Shown one piece after another: positions 52,638 through 62,325 of a stretch of 64,000 bases of DNA. Each line of letters starts with the position of its first letter. Within the stretch, counting starts at the first letter, position 1. The notes below the pieces were generated by a model. It did not search any database, had not been told where the DNA came from, and was given only the letters and a program-made list of their open reading frames with translations. Both the position numbers and the translations under genes were made by a program. This DNA comes from Ruegeria atlantica. GTDB lineage: Bacteria > Pseudomonadota > Alphaproteobacteria > Rhodobacterales > Rhodobacteraceae. Location of the stretch: contig NZ_WQCF01000005.1 in NCBI RefSeq assembly GCF_013032455.1, positions 212,399 to 276,398 of the forward strand. The letters are read 5' to 3'.

Positions 52638-52803
52638 AGACATTTGGTGACAATCGGCCGGATAAGGCGATTGTTTCACACCAAAGGCAGCTGCGAGCCC
52701 AACGCGGACTTACGCGGATTTACAATCCGCAAGATTGGCTTCGACCCAGCGTAAGTCTTCCGGTAAAAGCTTAGAGGCACAGTTTCCGAACGATACGGCA
52801 AAC

Positions 52804-53607
52804 ATGACTGAGACCATCGCTAAAACGGTTTTGACTGCTCTGGATGATCACAATCAAGTACCCCTCTTTTCAGAGGCACCTGCAGGCCTGAGCGTTTCCG
52901 ACGCCTATCAGGTAACAGCTCAACTTCGCGCGGCTTTCGAAGCGCGTGGTGAAACGATAACGGGTCGCAAGATCGGGTTCACCAACCGTGGCATGTGGGA
53001 CGCGCACGGTGTTCGTGCGCCCATTTGGGGGTACTGCACCGACACATCAACTTTCGAACTCGAAGACAACTTGGTGCAGAACGTGTCGAAATTCGTTGAG
53101 CCGCGGATCGAACCCGAGATCATCTTCGGCATTAGGGAAACACCGCACCCTTTGATGAATAAGGAGGAACTGCTGGATTGCATCGAATGGGTGTCGCTCG
53201 GATACGAAATTGTACAGTCAATCTTCGCCGGTTGGAAATTTTCTGCTTCTGATACAATAGCGGCAAATGCATTGCATGGCGCTCTACTCATAGGCAATCG
53301 GCACGAGGTTGTGTCGCGAAAGGCGGCATGGGAGCGAGAGCTTGCTTCGTTTCGTGCAGAACTTTTCTGTGACGGAGTATTGAGTCAAACTGGCGGAGGC
53401 GCATTTGTGCTGGGCAGTCCGCTTGTTGCACTTCAGCATCTCGTCAAATTGTTGGACAAGGACCCATATAACCCACCGCTCGGTGCGGGTGAGGTGGTCT
53501 CAACTGGGACCCTGACTCTCGCGATGCCGGTGGGCGTGGGGCAAAACTGGTCCACCAAAGTGCGTGGCATTCCTCTCGAAGAGATCAAATTGCGCTTTGA
53601 AAACTGA
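52804..53607 (+). CDS. 2-keto-4-pentenoate hydratase/FAH-family protein
   Basis: 267 residues from ATG 52804. FAH/MhpD-type fold: GRKIGFTNRGMWDAHGVRAP near 58-77, metal-binding FVEPRIEPEIIFGI near 97-110 (E-x-E), and VSTGTLTLAMPVGVGQNWST near 235-254. Family members add water to 2-hydroxypenta-2,4-dienoates in aromatic meta-cleavage pathways or decarboxylate oxaloacetate-like acids. No ring-cleavage genes are adjacent, so the exact reaction is open. A 7-bp inverted repeat (GCGGATT/AATCCGC) lies upstream at 52714-52730. Confidence 0.78.
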   Translation: MTETIAKTVLTALDDHNQVPLFSEAPAGLSVSDAYQVTAQLRAAFEARGETITGRKIGFTNRGMWDAHGVRAPIWGYCTDTSTFELEDNLVQNVSKFVEPRIEPEIIFGIRETPHPLMNKEELLDCIEWVSLGYEIVQSIFAGWKFSASDTIAANALHGALLIGNRHEVVSRKAAWERELASFRAELFCDGVLSQTGGGAFVLGSPLVALQHLVKLLDKDPYNPPLGAGEVVSTGTLTLAMPVGVGQNWSTKVRGIPLEEIKLRFEN

Positions 53608-53664
53608 GTTTTCGGACCAAGCAGAGCCCACAAATACGATTGGTTTTTCCATGTTGTTGCGATC

Positions 53665-54384
53665 TTAGTACCGGGCGCGCCCGCCTGAAATGTCGAAGAC
53701 AGCTCCGGTGTTAAAATTGCTCACTTCAGAACAAAGCCACGCGACAAGTCCAGCGACCTCTGCAGGATCGCCCAGCCGTCCCAGCGGGTTTGCAGCAATC
53801 ATGTCATCCACGACTTCGTTGCCCAGGTCTCGGATCATCCGCGTATCGATGGGACCGGGAGCGACACAGTTGACCCGGATATTCGTGTCACTTACTTCGC
53901 GGGACAGGGCCTTCGTAAATGCGATGACACCGGCGCTTGCGGCAGAATACGCGGCCAGGTTCGGCAGGCCTTCTTTCCCGGCGAGAGAACCCAGGTTCAC
54001 AATACGACCATAGGCGGCGCGGCGCATCGGCGGAAGTATTTGTCGGGTTACTTCCATCATGCCGATCAGATTGGTTTGAATAATGTTCTGGCACTCCGAC
54101 GGGTCCATTGCCTCAAAAGACTGATAGGGGCCGAGATACCCGGCATCGTTGACCAGGATGTCGATCGGCGCATCGGCGATTAGCTCAATGGCGTTGGCTA
54201 TCGTTTCACCAACAGTGATGTCGACTTGAACGGAGCGTGTGCCGGGTATTTCGACCGGGTCTTTGTCCCAATTCCAGACATCCGCGCCACTTTTTGCCAA
54301 AAGCTCCGAAATGGCCCGCCCGATGCCGCGCGATCCTCCAGTTACAACCGCTGTTCGTCCCTGAAACTCAAAAGATACCGGCAT
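53665..54384 (-). CDS. SDR-family protein lacking the catalytic lysine
   Basis: 239 residues. Nucleotide loop AVVTGGSRGIGRAISELLAK (about 12-31), NDAGYLG near 81, catalytic Ser region IVNLGSLAGKEG near 129-140. The active-site YxxxK reads YSAAS (about 147-151): the lysine codon position is AGC, serine. C-terminal VFDISGGRARY is normal. Without the lysine, normal SDR reduction should be impaired, so it may be an altered enzyme or a binding protein. It converges on the hydratase-like gene. FabG/2-keto-3-deoxy-sugar dehydrogenase-like otherwise. Confidence 0.82.
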   Translation of the reverse strand: MPVSFEFQGRTAVVTGGSRGIGRAISELLAKSGADVWNWDKDPVEIPGTRSVQVDITVGETIANAIELIADAPIDILVNDAGYLGPYQSFEAMDPSECQNIIQTNLIGMMEVTRQILPPMRRAAYGRIVNLGSLAGKEGLPNLAAYSAASAGVIAFTKALSREVSDTNIRVNCVAPGPIDTRMIRDLGNEVVDDMIAANPLGRLGDPAEVAGLVAWLCSEVSNFNTGAVFDISGGRARY

Positions 54385-54484
54385 GGCACGATTCCCCTCA
54401 TAGTTCGGCAGGCGGTCTCAATGTATCGACGACACCGATCTCGCGCCAAATGTATTCGATGAAGGAAGAGACAACGCCATTAGG

Positions 54485-55159
54485 CTACTCGCAGACGCTA
54501 AAGTGGTAGGCGGCGCACGGCTGGTGCAGAACGACCTGCCCTTCAAGAGTTTCTTTTACCCGAGAGAAGGTGTCCTCCATTTCGGCAGCGACTGCCTTGT
54601 AATCCTGAACCCGCTTGGGATCCGGCAGCACGATCTTCTCTAGGAAAATCTCGAACGTGGGATAATCACGAGTCAAGACGTACTCCCGCTTGTTCTCCAA
54701 CTTGAACCCTTTTTCACCGTCTATCCGATTCAGTAATTGGTGAGACCTGGTGCGGACAAGCGTTTCATCTTCAACCATTCGAACCACGTCAAACATCGTT
54801 CCGTACGGATAGGGTTCCACGATGTGAAGGTGCCCACTGCCCTTAAGAACACGACGGAATTCAGCGAAGGCCGCGTATTGAACATCCTCTGGCACGTGAT
54901 GAAGCGAGAAAAACAAACACACTAAGTCCTGTGACCCCGTTTCCAGCGGTATATCTTCAGCAGCTCCGAGTCTGACATCGACACTGTTTGGCAGGTTTTC
55001 TTGCGCCCTCGCAACTTTTTCGGCATCGATTTCGATTGCCGTGACCTTTGCGCCTGCAGCATCCAATTGGAGGGAATAAACGCCATCACCTGCACCAACA
55101 TCGGCGACACGCAACCCTTCAAGCGGGCAGAGCGAAATCAGGTGTTCAAGATGAGTCAC
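54485..55159 (-). CDS. Class I SAM-dependent methyltransferase
   Basis: 224 residues. Motif I LRVADVGAGDGVYSLQLDAA (about 15-34), VTAIEIDAEKVARAQENL near 37-54, motif post-I DIPLETGSQDLVCLFFSLHH near 69-88 and VLKGSGHLHIVEPYPYGT near 104-121. Methyltransf_11 type. It lies 100 bp upstream of the SDR gene on the same strand and may be co-transcribed with it. Substrate unknown. Confidence 0.82.
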   Translation of the reverse strand: MTHLEHLISLCPLEGLRVADVGAGDGVYSLQLDAAGAKVTAIEIDAEKVARAQENLPNSVDVRLGAAEDIPLETGSQDLVCLFFSLHHVPEDVQYAAFAEFRRVLKGSGHLHIVEPYPYGTMFDVVRMVEDETLVRTRSHQLLNRIDGEKGFKLENKREYVLTRDYPTFEIFLEKIVLPDPKRVQDYKAVAAEMEDTFSRVKETLEGQVVLHQPCAAYHFSVCE

Positions 55160-55429
55160 TCTCCACCTTCAATACATCGTTTGGATAATTCGGACAAAAT
55201 AGCACATGAGCCGCCGCAAGTCTTTTCCAGGACAGGTATCGTTTGTTCTCCGCATCAAACGTGGTCGACCGTTTGGCGTTCAAAGCAATCGTCCCACAAT
55301 TGTGAGGTCGACGAAGGCGACCCGTCACCGCCCCTGAGCAAACGGATGATGCCTCGAACCCGGTGGACATTGGTGACGCGTTGGCGCCAAATGAATTGGT
55401 GAGCACATCTCGATAGTTAGGATTGTACC

Positions 55430-55906
55430 ATGCAAGATGGTGAACCAATCGTGGGCGGGTGTTTGTGTGAAGCGGTGCGCTTCGAACTTAGCGAGCCACT
55501 CTATGACTTGCATTATTGCCACTGCAGGACGTGCCAAAAGGTGAGTGGCGCGCCGGTTATTGCCGGTGGATTTGTTTCAAGGGATGCAATCAGGTTCACA
55601 CGCGGCGGACCGAAAACCTACCAGTCATCACCTATCGTTGAGCGTGATTTCTGCGGGGACTGCGGAACTTATCTTCTTTATCGCCCGACTATTCCAGAGT
55701 AGTTGGATTGGGCTATCGTGACAATTGCCAGCCTGGACAATCCTGAACGGTATGCGCCTCAACACCACTATGGGGTAGAAAGCCGCATTCCCTGGTTCAA
55801 CACCGACGATGAATTGCCGCGCGAGCCCTACGAAGACAATTTTGTAGACATCCTTGCAAGCGGCAGCCCAGAGGAGCGCATAGCCATTCTGGAGAGGTTT
55901 GGTTAA
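55430..55906 (+). pseudogene. GFA/CENP-V-type zinc protein interrupted by an in-frame TAG
   Basis: One reading frame of 158 codons broken only by TAG at 55700-55702. Before it: GGCLCEAVRFELSEPLYDL near 7-25, HYCHCRTCQKVSGAP near 27-41 and DFCGDCGTYLLYRP near 75-88, giving all the zinc cysteines of the glutathione-dependent formaldehyde-activating/CENP-V fold. After it: ASLDNPERYAPQHHYGVESR and WFNTDDELPREP, the normal C-terminal half. The stop falls in the variable loop after CGxCGT. Either a recent nonsense mutation or read-through. Start ATG 55430. Confidence 0.8.
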
Positions 55907-55996
55907 ACATCTCTTGTGACAGATGCTCGAGGGAACCCCGCGACAGCATCAATACCGTTTCTGCAATGGTACAAGAGTATCGTCCGACTCAATGGT

Positions 55997-56137
55997 TCAG
56001 CGTAGTGTGATCGACCGATAGCCGCGTTCGGCCATGATTTCTTCAAGGTCTCGGTAGGAAACACCGTAGCGGGCATAACAGAAGACTGCGAAAAGGATCT
56101 CATCCTTCGGATACTGCGCACCCTAGAAAGAAATCAT
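55997..56137 (-). mobile_element. IS6-family transposase N-terminal remnant
   Basis: From ATG 56137 the frame reads MISF, TAG, GAQYPKDEILFAVFCYAR, then YGVSYRDLEEIMAERG and a divergent SITLR before TGA at 55999. This is the N-terminus of IS6/IS26-like transposases (MISFKGAQYPK...), with the lysine codon turned to TAG. The DDE domain is absent. About 45 codons survive. Confidence 0.78.
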
Positions 56138-56453
56138 AACCCAACCTTTATCTGGATAACGCCGTTTGCCACTCAGGTACTAACGCGATGAAGGGAAAGG
56201 GTAAAAAATTTGCGACAGATCTTATTCGCCGTAGTATTGTGGCAGTGTCATCTGGCTTCAGTCACTTATTAGCTATGTGCTTCCTCCATTTTCTTAACGT
56301 AGCTGAATACCACCTCATTGGGGTGGGCGGACAATCAGTAGTTTCTGTGCCGGGGCGTACCTTCACGTTTTGTTGTTCTGAAGGCTGAGAATTTTTTCTG
56401 ATGTGCCGGTGTTTAGGTCGTAATGACCCGCTCACTCAGACACCGGACAACTG
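56138..56453. other. Intergenic region before the TIGR03032-like gene
   Basis: 316 bp, AT-rich. A 67-codon frame (56188-56388) has no ribosome binding site or family. The promoter of the 56454-62261 pair is probably in the last 100 bp; no clear -35/-10 pair or operator stands out. Confidence 0.4.
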
Positions 56454-57632
56454 ATGACAATGCTCACTACAAACAAACTTTCGATGTCTTCGATCGTGCC
56501 GAAAGTAACTGACAGAGGCACTAATCTGATGACTAACAAGGATCGAAAAATCGAACAAACCTATTCTACATCGAGCGGTCTTGTTCGCCGACTGGCCAGC
56601 CTAAACGTCTCGTTTGCGTTCAGTTCATATCAGTCGAACACCTTGTATCTTGTGGGTCGCAACAAGAACAACGGGATCAACGTGCATCAGGCGATGGTGC
56701 AGCGTCCCATGGGTCTGCACGTCCAGAAATCTGGTGACCGAGTAGACATGGCGGGCGGCCTCACGGTGACGGCAGGCCATCAAGTCATCCGATTTGAAAA
56801 TACCCTGCAACCCGGCCAGGAAATCAATCACACATTCGATGCCTGTCTTACCCCGCGCATGGTCCACTTCACCGGCAGCTTGGATGCCCATGATGTAGGC
56901 GTTGACGATCTGGATCGGCCGATATTCGTGAATACCCGGTTCAATTGTCTTGCCGAACCAGGGCATAAATATTCGTTTGAAAAAGTCTGGATGCCATCTT
57001 TCGTAAGTGCTCTGATCGATGAGGACAGGTGTCATCTGAATGGCCTGGCAATGCAGGATGGTAAGCCGAAATATGTGACTGCCGTCTCGCGATCGAACAC
57101 GATTGACGGCTGGCGCGACCGCCGGAATGGCGGGGGTGTGATCATTGATGTCGACAGTGATCAGATTGTTTGCGATGGGTTGTCGATGCCTCATTCTCCG
57201 CGCGTTCACAATGGGCAGCTGTGGGTGTTGAATTCCGGCACGGGCGAGTTGGGGCGGGTGCCTCTTAAGGGCTCCGACAAAGGAAGGTTTATTCCTTTGG
57301 CTTTTTGCCCAGGTTTTCTGCGCGGTCTCAGTTTTCAGGGCGATCTGGCGTTCGTGGGCCTGTCCAAACCGCGATACAAACGGTTTGAGGGTCTGCCGCT
57401 GGATCAACGGCTGAAAGATGCGGATTCCGAACCATGGTGTGGCGTTCAGATAATCGATTTGAACACTGGGTCATGCGTGGATTGGTTCCGCATCGATGGT
57501 GATGTCGCCGAACTTTACGATGTCGAAGTTCTGCCGGGCACTGTTTGTCCTATGGCAATTTCACCAAGCTCGAATGAGTTGGAGACCCTCGTAACCTACG
57601 ACGGAATGATGGCCGGTACCTGCGAAAGCTGA
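56454..57632 (+). CDS. TIGR03032-family protein
   Basis: 392 residues; Met26 (MTNKDRKIEQT) is an alternative start. The family's conserved blocks are all present: FVNTRFNCLAEPGHKYSFEK near 161-180, FVSALIDEDRCHLNGLAMQD near 184-204, YVTAVSRSNTIDGWRDRRNG near 209-229, SMPHSPRVHNGQLWVLNSGT near 245-264 and AFCPGFLRGLSFQG near 282-295. These form a beta-propeller-like protein of unknown biochemical role, often encoded beside large repeat-rich surface proteins, as here. It lies 69 bp upstream of the autotransporter gene. Confidence 0.85.
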   Translation: MTMLTTNKLSMSSIVPKVTDRGTNLMTNKDRKIEQTYSTSSGLVRRLASLNVSFAFSSYQSNTLYLVGRNKNNGINVHQAMVQRPMGLHVQKSGDRVDMAGGLTVTAGHQVIRFENTLQPGQEINHTFDACLTPRMVHFTGSLDAHDVGVDDLDRPIFVNTRFNCLAEPGHKYSFEKVWMPSFVSALIDEDRCHLNGLAMQDGKPKYVTAVSRSNTIDGWRDRRNGGGVIIDVDSDQIVCDGLSMPHSPRVHNGQLWVLNSGTGELGRVPLKGSDKGRFIPLAFCPGFLRGLSFQGDLAFVGLSKPRYKRFEGLPLDQRLKDADSEPWCGVQIIDLNTGSCVDWFRIDGDVAELYDVEVLPGTVCPMAISPSSNELETLVTYDGMMAGTCES

Positions 57633-57701
57633 CGGCCTCTTTCAGACATCCCCCTCAACAAAGCTGAAAAGAATAATCCTGACGGAAAGGATCCAGGTAC
57701 T

Positions 57702-60700
57702 ATGCGTGCGATAAACGGTAAGCTGGCAGGTCATAACCCCCAAAAAAGTAATCACTTTATCATGGCTGTCCGAGATAAGCTGTTGCGCGGAGGACGTATT
57801 GCAAAAGCCGCCGGCCAGGTGGTCAGCTATGCTCCATCGTTTTCAGGCACCTTGGTTTCTGTTTCGGTTTCGGCATCCGGCCGCATTACCGGCCTGGCGC
57901 TCGCCACGTCTTCGTTTGTGGCCCTTGGGTCTGCCGCGTTTGGGCAGTCATTGCCTGCGCAATGTACGGCGACCCCGGAACCGCTGGCCGCGGGTAGCAC
58001 GGTCAATTGCGTTGCCGAAGCACCCGAGGTGATCGATGGCATCCGCATTGAGGAAGACGACATCACCCTGAACGTCGGGGATGCAGAAACCCCGACAGCT
58101 GTGAACAACATGTCGAGTGCAGGTGTTCTTCTGAGTGGCGCAGGCTCGCAGACAGTCAATATCGTCAATGCAGGATCATCCGTGACAGGATCATCCGTTA
58201 CTGGATCAGGTGCAGGTGTTGATGTCACAGTTTCTTCTGGAGAAGGCGATCTGACCATCACAAGTGAGGGAGATATCACCGGTGAAACGGACGGAATTGA
58301 CGCTGTAAATCGTGGTTCTGGCGCCTTGCGAATTACGGTTGGAGGCGACGTAACTGGGATCACTAACGAAGGGTTGGTGGCACTCAATGACTCTTCGAGC
58401 AGTACAGATTTGTCCGTTACTTCCAGCGGCGTCATATCCGGCGAGGATTTCGGCCTCTTCGCCACCAATTATGGTACCGGTGCACTTAGCATCGAAGTCC
58501 ATGATGTGGTTGCTTTTACTCGGGACGCAATTAATACCTATAACACCACCAATTCTACCGATTTATCCATTACGACCACGGGTTCCCTTTACGGGGGTGA
58601 AGATGGTATTGACGCTCTAAACTACGGTAGTGGACAGTTGACGATTTCGGTAACGGGCGATGTTGTCGGGATCAACGGAGCTGGGATAATAGCAGACGGA
58701 GGTCTGGATGGCTCAGGTGTTTCCGTTTCCACCCTTGGTTTGGTGCAAGGTGGAGGTTCAGGAGTGAACGATCGAGATGGTATTCTAGCAATCCACGGAA
58801 GCAATGGATCCATAAGTATCTCGGCAACGGGCTCAGTCACTTCGACTAACGGAACGGGTATCAGTGCAGACAATGCCATGTTCGGCGATGGTATCGAAAT
58901 CACCACCCAAGGCACGGTTTTAGGCCAGCTTGATGGCATCAGCGCAACGAATGAAGGTTCGGGCGCGATCAATATCAATATGCAAGGCATGGTCACCGGA
59001 TCGACCGGTGCTGGGATCAGTGCACGAAACAGTTCAAACGGTATCGGCCTCGCGATTACGACGGATGGTAGCGTGTTCGGAGGCACATCCGGCATCGACG
59101 CGATCAATAACGGTTCCGGTGACCTTAACGTGAACTCAAGCGGCCTCGTAGAAGGTTTGGATTTTGGCATCTCAGCCGTTCAAAATGGCGAAGGAGCGCT
59201 GAACATCAACGCGAGCACGAGCAATGTCGTTGCTTTTGCCGGGGACGGTATTGCCATCAATGCCGAAAACACTTCGGCAAGCAGAGGTGACATCACCATT
59301 TCAGCAGGCGGGGCATACGGCGATACCGGGATCAGGGCTCGTCAACAGGGAACCGGTGCATTGAGCATCAACGTTGAGGATGCCCGTTCGCTGTACGGAA
59401 ATGGCATTGATGCTGAAAACAGCGAGATAAGCACCGGAGATCTGACCATTACCAGCACGAGCAATGTTCAGGGCGGTCTAAATGATGATGGTATTGCTGC
59501 AATTCAGCGGGGCAGTGGCGACCTGATAATTAACACAGTGGATGTGTCAGGCGGTGATGGGATTGAGGCTGGTGCGTTCAGCACCAGTACAGGGAATGTA
59601 AGTATCACCAGTACAGGTATAGTGAGAGGTGAGGCGGTCGGCATTCGATCGTTCAATAATGGCTCTGGTGGTGTGTTTGTTGATGTTGTTGATGTCGTTG
59701 GCACCAATCAAGAGGGCATCCAGGCGGAAACCTCATCCACCAGCATTGGTGATATCACCGTTACAAGTACCGGAACGGTGTCTGGCAGAGATCAAGGGAT
59801 CAGAGCCCGCCAATTGGGAACTGGCGCGCTGAGCTTGACCGTACGAGATGTTGTTGCTCAGGACGACGAAGGTATTGACGCCGAAAGCAGCGCGATCAGC
59901 GCCGGTGATTTGACCATTACCAGTACCGGTATGGTTCGCGGTGGCGATGAGGCAGGCATTCGTGCACGCCAGGCAGGGACGGGCGATCTAAATGTCGACG
60001 CGGTGGACGTGTTCGGTCGGAATGCGATTGATGTGGAGACCGACACCACCGCTACAGGGGACGTAAGCATAAGCAGCAGTGGAGTTGTCGAAGGTGCCAA
60101 CATCGGTATCTGGGCGCTTAACGAAGGTACAGGTGCATTGTCGGTTGACGTCCAGGATGTCACCGGAACCAGTTATTCTGGCATTGTGGCGGCAAATCTT
60201 TCAGGGGCATCGGGTGACCTTACCGTTACGGGTCGAGGCACAATCACGGGCCGTGAAACTGGCGTTGTGGCAGCTAGTTATAGCGCAAACGCGGCTACAA
60301 CCGTATCGCTGCATGACGTAACGAGCGAAACAGGCACTGCAATCGTTGCAGGTAGTTTCAGTGAAGGCGATCTCACCGTTACGACGACTGGCCGGATAGA
60401 AGGTCAGACCACAGGAATCTATGCTCGGCACCTTGGATCAGGTGCGCTGCGGATTACGGTTAGTGATGAGGTTTCCGGTGCAACAATCGCCGGGATCAAC
60501 ACCATTACCTTAGAAGATCAGTTGTCTGAGATTACACTGGAGTCTGGTGCCCGCGTAAGCTCGGAGACTGGGGATGCGATCGTTAATAACGAGGGGAATT
60601 CCAGAACAGAAGTGTTGGCCGGAGCATCTGTGGTCGGGTCGGTGAGCCTGGGCGCTGGAGCCGATGCATTTATCTTCGACGGTGCCGATTTCAGCGATCT

Positions 60701-62261
60701 GACCATTTTTGATGCCGGAGATGATGTCGACACGCTGACCTTTGTAAATACCAGCGGCGGGCTGGACGGATCCGACATCCTAAATGTCGAGAATTTCGTC
60801 ATCGGCAATGGCGCGCAACTGTTTATTGATGACCAAAACCTGACCGCTGACAATGTCATTGTCGAAAGCGGCGGCATTCTGGACGCGATTGGCGGTCTGA
60901 CTGTAAACGGGTCGTTGTTGGCCAGCAGCGGTCTGGTCCGGGCGCAAAATGACTCGGTCGGGGACATCGTCAGAGTGACCGAGGATTTTGTCGGCGGTGG
61001 CACCTTCTCCATTGATACCGATTTCGCGGCTGGAACCGGTGATACACTGATAGTCGAAGGTGACGTGCGCGGCGGTACAACCCGCCTGGACATTATCGAT
61101 ATTTCGGCCAGCGAAACGCTTACAAGCGATATTCTGGTTGTCGATGTCGCTGGTGCTGTGTCTGAGGGGGATTTCGTTCTTGCCGATGCTCCAGGATTGT
61201 TGGGCCTCTTCACATTGGGGCTGGATCAGCGGGACGGCCAGTTCTTCCTCAGCAATCTTGGCGTCAATTCAACTGGTGCCGTGTATGAGGCGACGCCCTC
61301 AGTTCTACTGGACGCGTTCTCGAACACCGGGACGCTGCGTCAAAGACAGCTTGGCCGGCAATGGCTGGGCGGGGACGCCAGTGCTCAGGGCGCAGAAGTC
61401 GGACGGTTGCGGACGTTCTTGCCGGGCGGTGTGCAGGGCGAACGGGAACCCCGCCAGGGTGCCTGGGTCCAGTTCCGCGGCGGTTTCCAGGAGGCGCAGC
61501 CTGAATCCAGCACCAGCGGTCTTGATTATGACAGCACCACGTTCGGGGCGCGGGCTGGTCTTGACTTTTTGGCACCGACTGGCGCGCGGGGACAGTGGGT
61601 TTTAGGTGCAACTGCCCAGTTTGGCACGTTGAACGCTGATGTGTCGAACGCCAATGGTTCTGGCGAGGTTGACGCAACAGGTTACGGGATTGGCGCAACG
61701 GCGACGTGGTATGGCAACAGTGGAACCTATTTCGACATTCAGGGCCAGATTAACCGGGTCGAGGCTGACATCCGTTCATCTTTGGCCGGTTCACTGATTT
61801 CGAATGAAACATTTACGGCCTACGCTCTGAGTGGTGAAGTTGGACATCGCATTCAGGTCAGCGACCGTGGGTCCTTGATCCCACAGGCGCAATTGACAGT
61901 AGCACGCCTGGCTGGGGATTCATTTACCGACGATGCAGGCAATCTTGTGGACCCTGGAACCAATACTGCAACATTTGGGCGGCTTGGTCTTGCATATGAA
62001 TACGCATCCGCCAATACGACGGCCTATACGCTTTTTAACCTGCTTCACGATTTCTCGGGGACACGGAGCATACAGGTCGCAGACACAACCCTCAGTTCAA
62101 GAAATGACAGGACCTTCGCGGAAATTGGATTCGGCGGAACCGTCACGGTGGGGGACAATCTTTCGCTGTTCGCGGAAGGAACCTATGCGTCGTCGCTCAG
62201 CGGGGATGCCAGCAACAATCGGGGAGCATCTCTGACAGCGGGCGCAACACTTACGTGGTAG
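57702..62261 (+). CDS. Large autotransporter with repetitive beta-helical passenger
   Basis: 1519 residues, type Va secretion. Extended leader of about 82 residues, with the hydrophobic part ITGLALATSSFVALGSAAFG. The passenger (about 85-1235) is rich in G, T, S, D and N, built from repeats of roughly 28 and 57 residues such as GDLTITSTGMVRGGDEAGIR and TGALSVDVQDVTGTSYSGIV, as in parallel beta-helices. The last 265 residues (GAWVQFRGGFQEAQPESSTS onward) form an autotransporter beta-barrel ending in the expected aromatic residue (TAGATLTW). One cysteine pair lies near the N-terminus. Probably an adhesin or surface protein; no protease motif seen. Upstream ribosome site CCAGGTACT. Confidence 0.92.
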   Translation: MRAINGKLAGHNPQKSNHFIMAVRDKLLRGGRIAKAAGQVVSYAPSFSGTLVSVSVSASGRITGLALATSSFVALGSAAFGQSLPAQCTATPEPLAAGSTVNCVAEAPEVIDGIRIEEDDITLNVGDAETPTAVNNMSSAGVLLSGAGSQTVNIVNAGSSVTGSSVTGSGAGVDVTVSSGEGDLTITSEGDITGETDGIDAVNRGSGALRITVGGDVTGITNEGLVALNDSSSSTDLSVTSSGVISGEDFGLFATNYGTGALSIEVHDVVAFTRDAINTYNTTNSTDLSITTTGSLYGGEDGIDALNYGSGQLTISVTGDVVGINGAGIIADGGLDGSGVSVSTLGLVQGGGSGVNDRDGILAIHGSNGSISISATGSVTSTNGTGISADNAMFGDGIEITTQGTVLGQLDGISATNEGSGAININMQGMVTGSTGAGISARNSSNGIGLAITTDGSVFGGTSGIDAINNGSGDLNVNSSGLVEGLDFGISAVQNGEGALNINASTSNVVAFAGDGIAINAENTSASRGDITISAGGAYGDTGIRARQQGTGALSINVEDARSLYGNGIDAENSEISTGDLTITSTSNVQGGLNDDGIAAIQRGSGDLIINTVDVSGGDGIEAGAFSTSTGNVSITSTGIVRGEAVGIRSFNNGSGGVFVDVVDVVGTNQEGIQAETSSTSIGDITVTSTGTVSGRDQGIRARQLGTGALSLTVRDVVAQDDEGIDAESSAISAGDLTITSTGMVRGGDEAGIRARQAGTGDLNVDAVDVFGRNAIDVETDTTATGDVSISSSGVVEGANIGIWALNEGTGALSVDVQDVTGTSYSGIVAANLSGASGDLTVTGRGTITGRETGVVAASYSANAATTVSLHDVTSETGTAIVAGSFSEGDLTVTTTGRIEGQTTGIYARHLGSGALRITVSDEVSGATIAGINTITLEDQLSEITLESGARVSSETGDAIVNNEGNSRTEVLAGASVVGSVSLGAGADAFIFDGADFSDLTIFDAGDDVDTLTFVNTSGGLDGSDILNVENFVIGNGAQLFIDDQNLTADNVIVESGGILDAIGGLTVNGSLLASSGLVRAQNDSVGDIVRVTEDFVGGGTFSIDTDFAAGTGDTLIVEGDVRGGTTRLDIIDISASETLTSDILVVDVAGAVSEGDFVLADAPGLLGLFTLGLDQRDGQFFLSNLGVNSTGAVYEATPSVLLDAFSNTGTLRQRQLGRQWLGGDASAQGAEVGRLRTFLPGGVQGEREPRQGAWVQFRGGFQEAQPESSTSGLDYDSTTFGARAGLDFLAPTGARGQWVLGATAQFGTLNADVSNANGSGEVDATGYGIGATATWYGNSGTYFDIQGQINRVEADIRSSLAGSLISNETFTAYALSGEVGHRIQVSDRGSLIPQAQLTVARLAGDSFTDDAGNLVDPGTNTATFGRLGLAYEYASANTTAYTLFNLLHDFSGTRSIQVADTTLSSRNDRTFAEIGFGGTVTVGDNLSLFAEGTYASSLSGDASNNRGASLTAGATLTW
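58174..60560 (+). repeat. Coding repeats of the autotransporter passenger
   Basis: Recurrent blocks such as GGTGATNTGACCATTACCAG and GGTATTGACGC occur at irregular spacings of about 85 and 170 bp, following the protein repeats. The start (58174-58212) has a near-perfect tandem of 15 bp, GGATCATCCGTGACA (protein SVTGS twice). Such repeats can recombine, changing passenger length between strains. Confidence 0.7.
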
Positions 62262-62292
62262 CGACCTTGGGCCTACCAGCCATTGAACTTGG

Positions 62293-62325
62293 CGGCGCAC
62301 GTACCTTACAGTAAGGCGCCGTTTT
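62293..62325 (+). terminator. Intrinsic terminator candidate after the autotransporter
   Basis: Outer stem CGGCGC/GCGCCG (6 bp) with a possible inner CTTA/TAAG pairing, then TTTT, 32 nt after the stop codon. A modest but correctly placed terminator for the TIGR03032-autotransporter pair. Confidence 0.6.

Noticed and set aside
58174..60560. Repeat array as a CRISPR or satellite
   Set aside because: Repeats are imperfect, in frame and encode beta-helix turns of one long protein.
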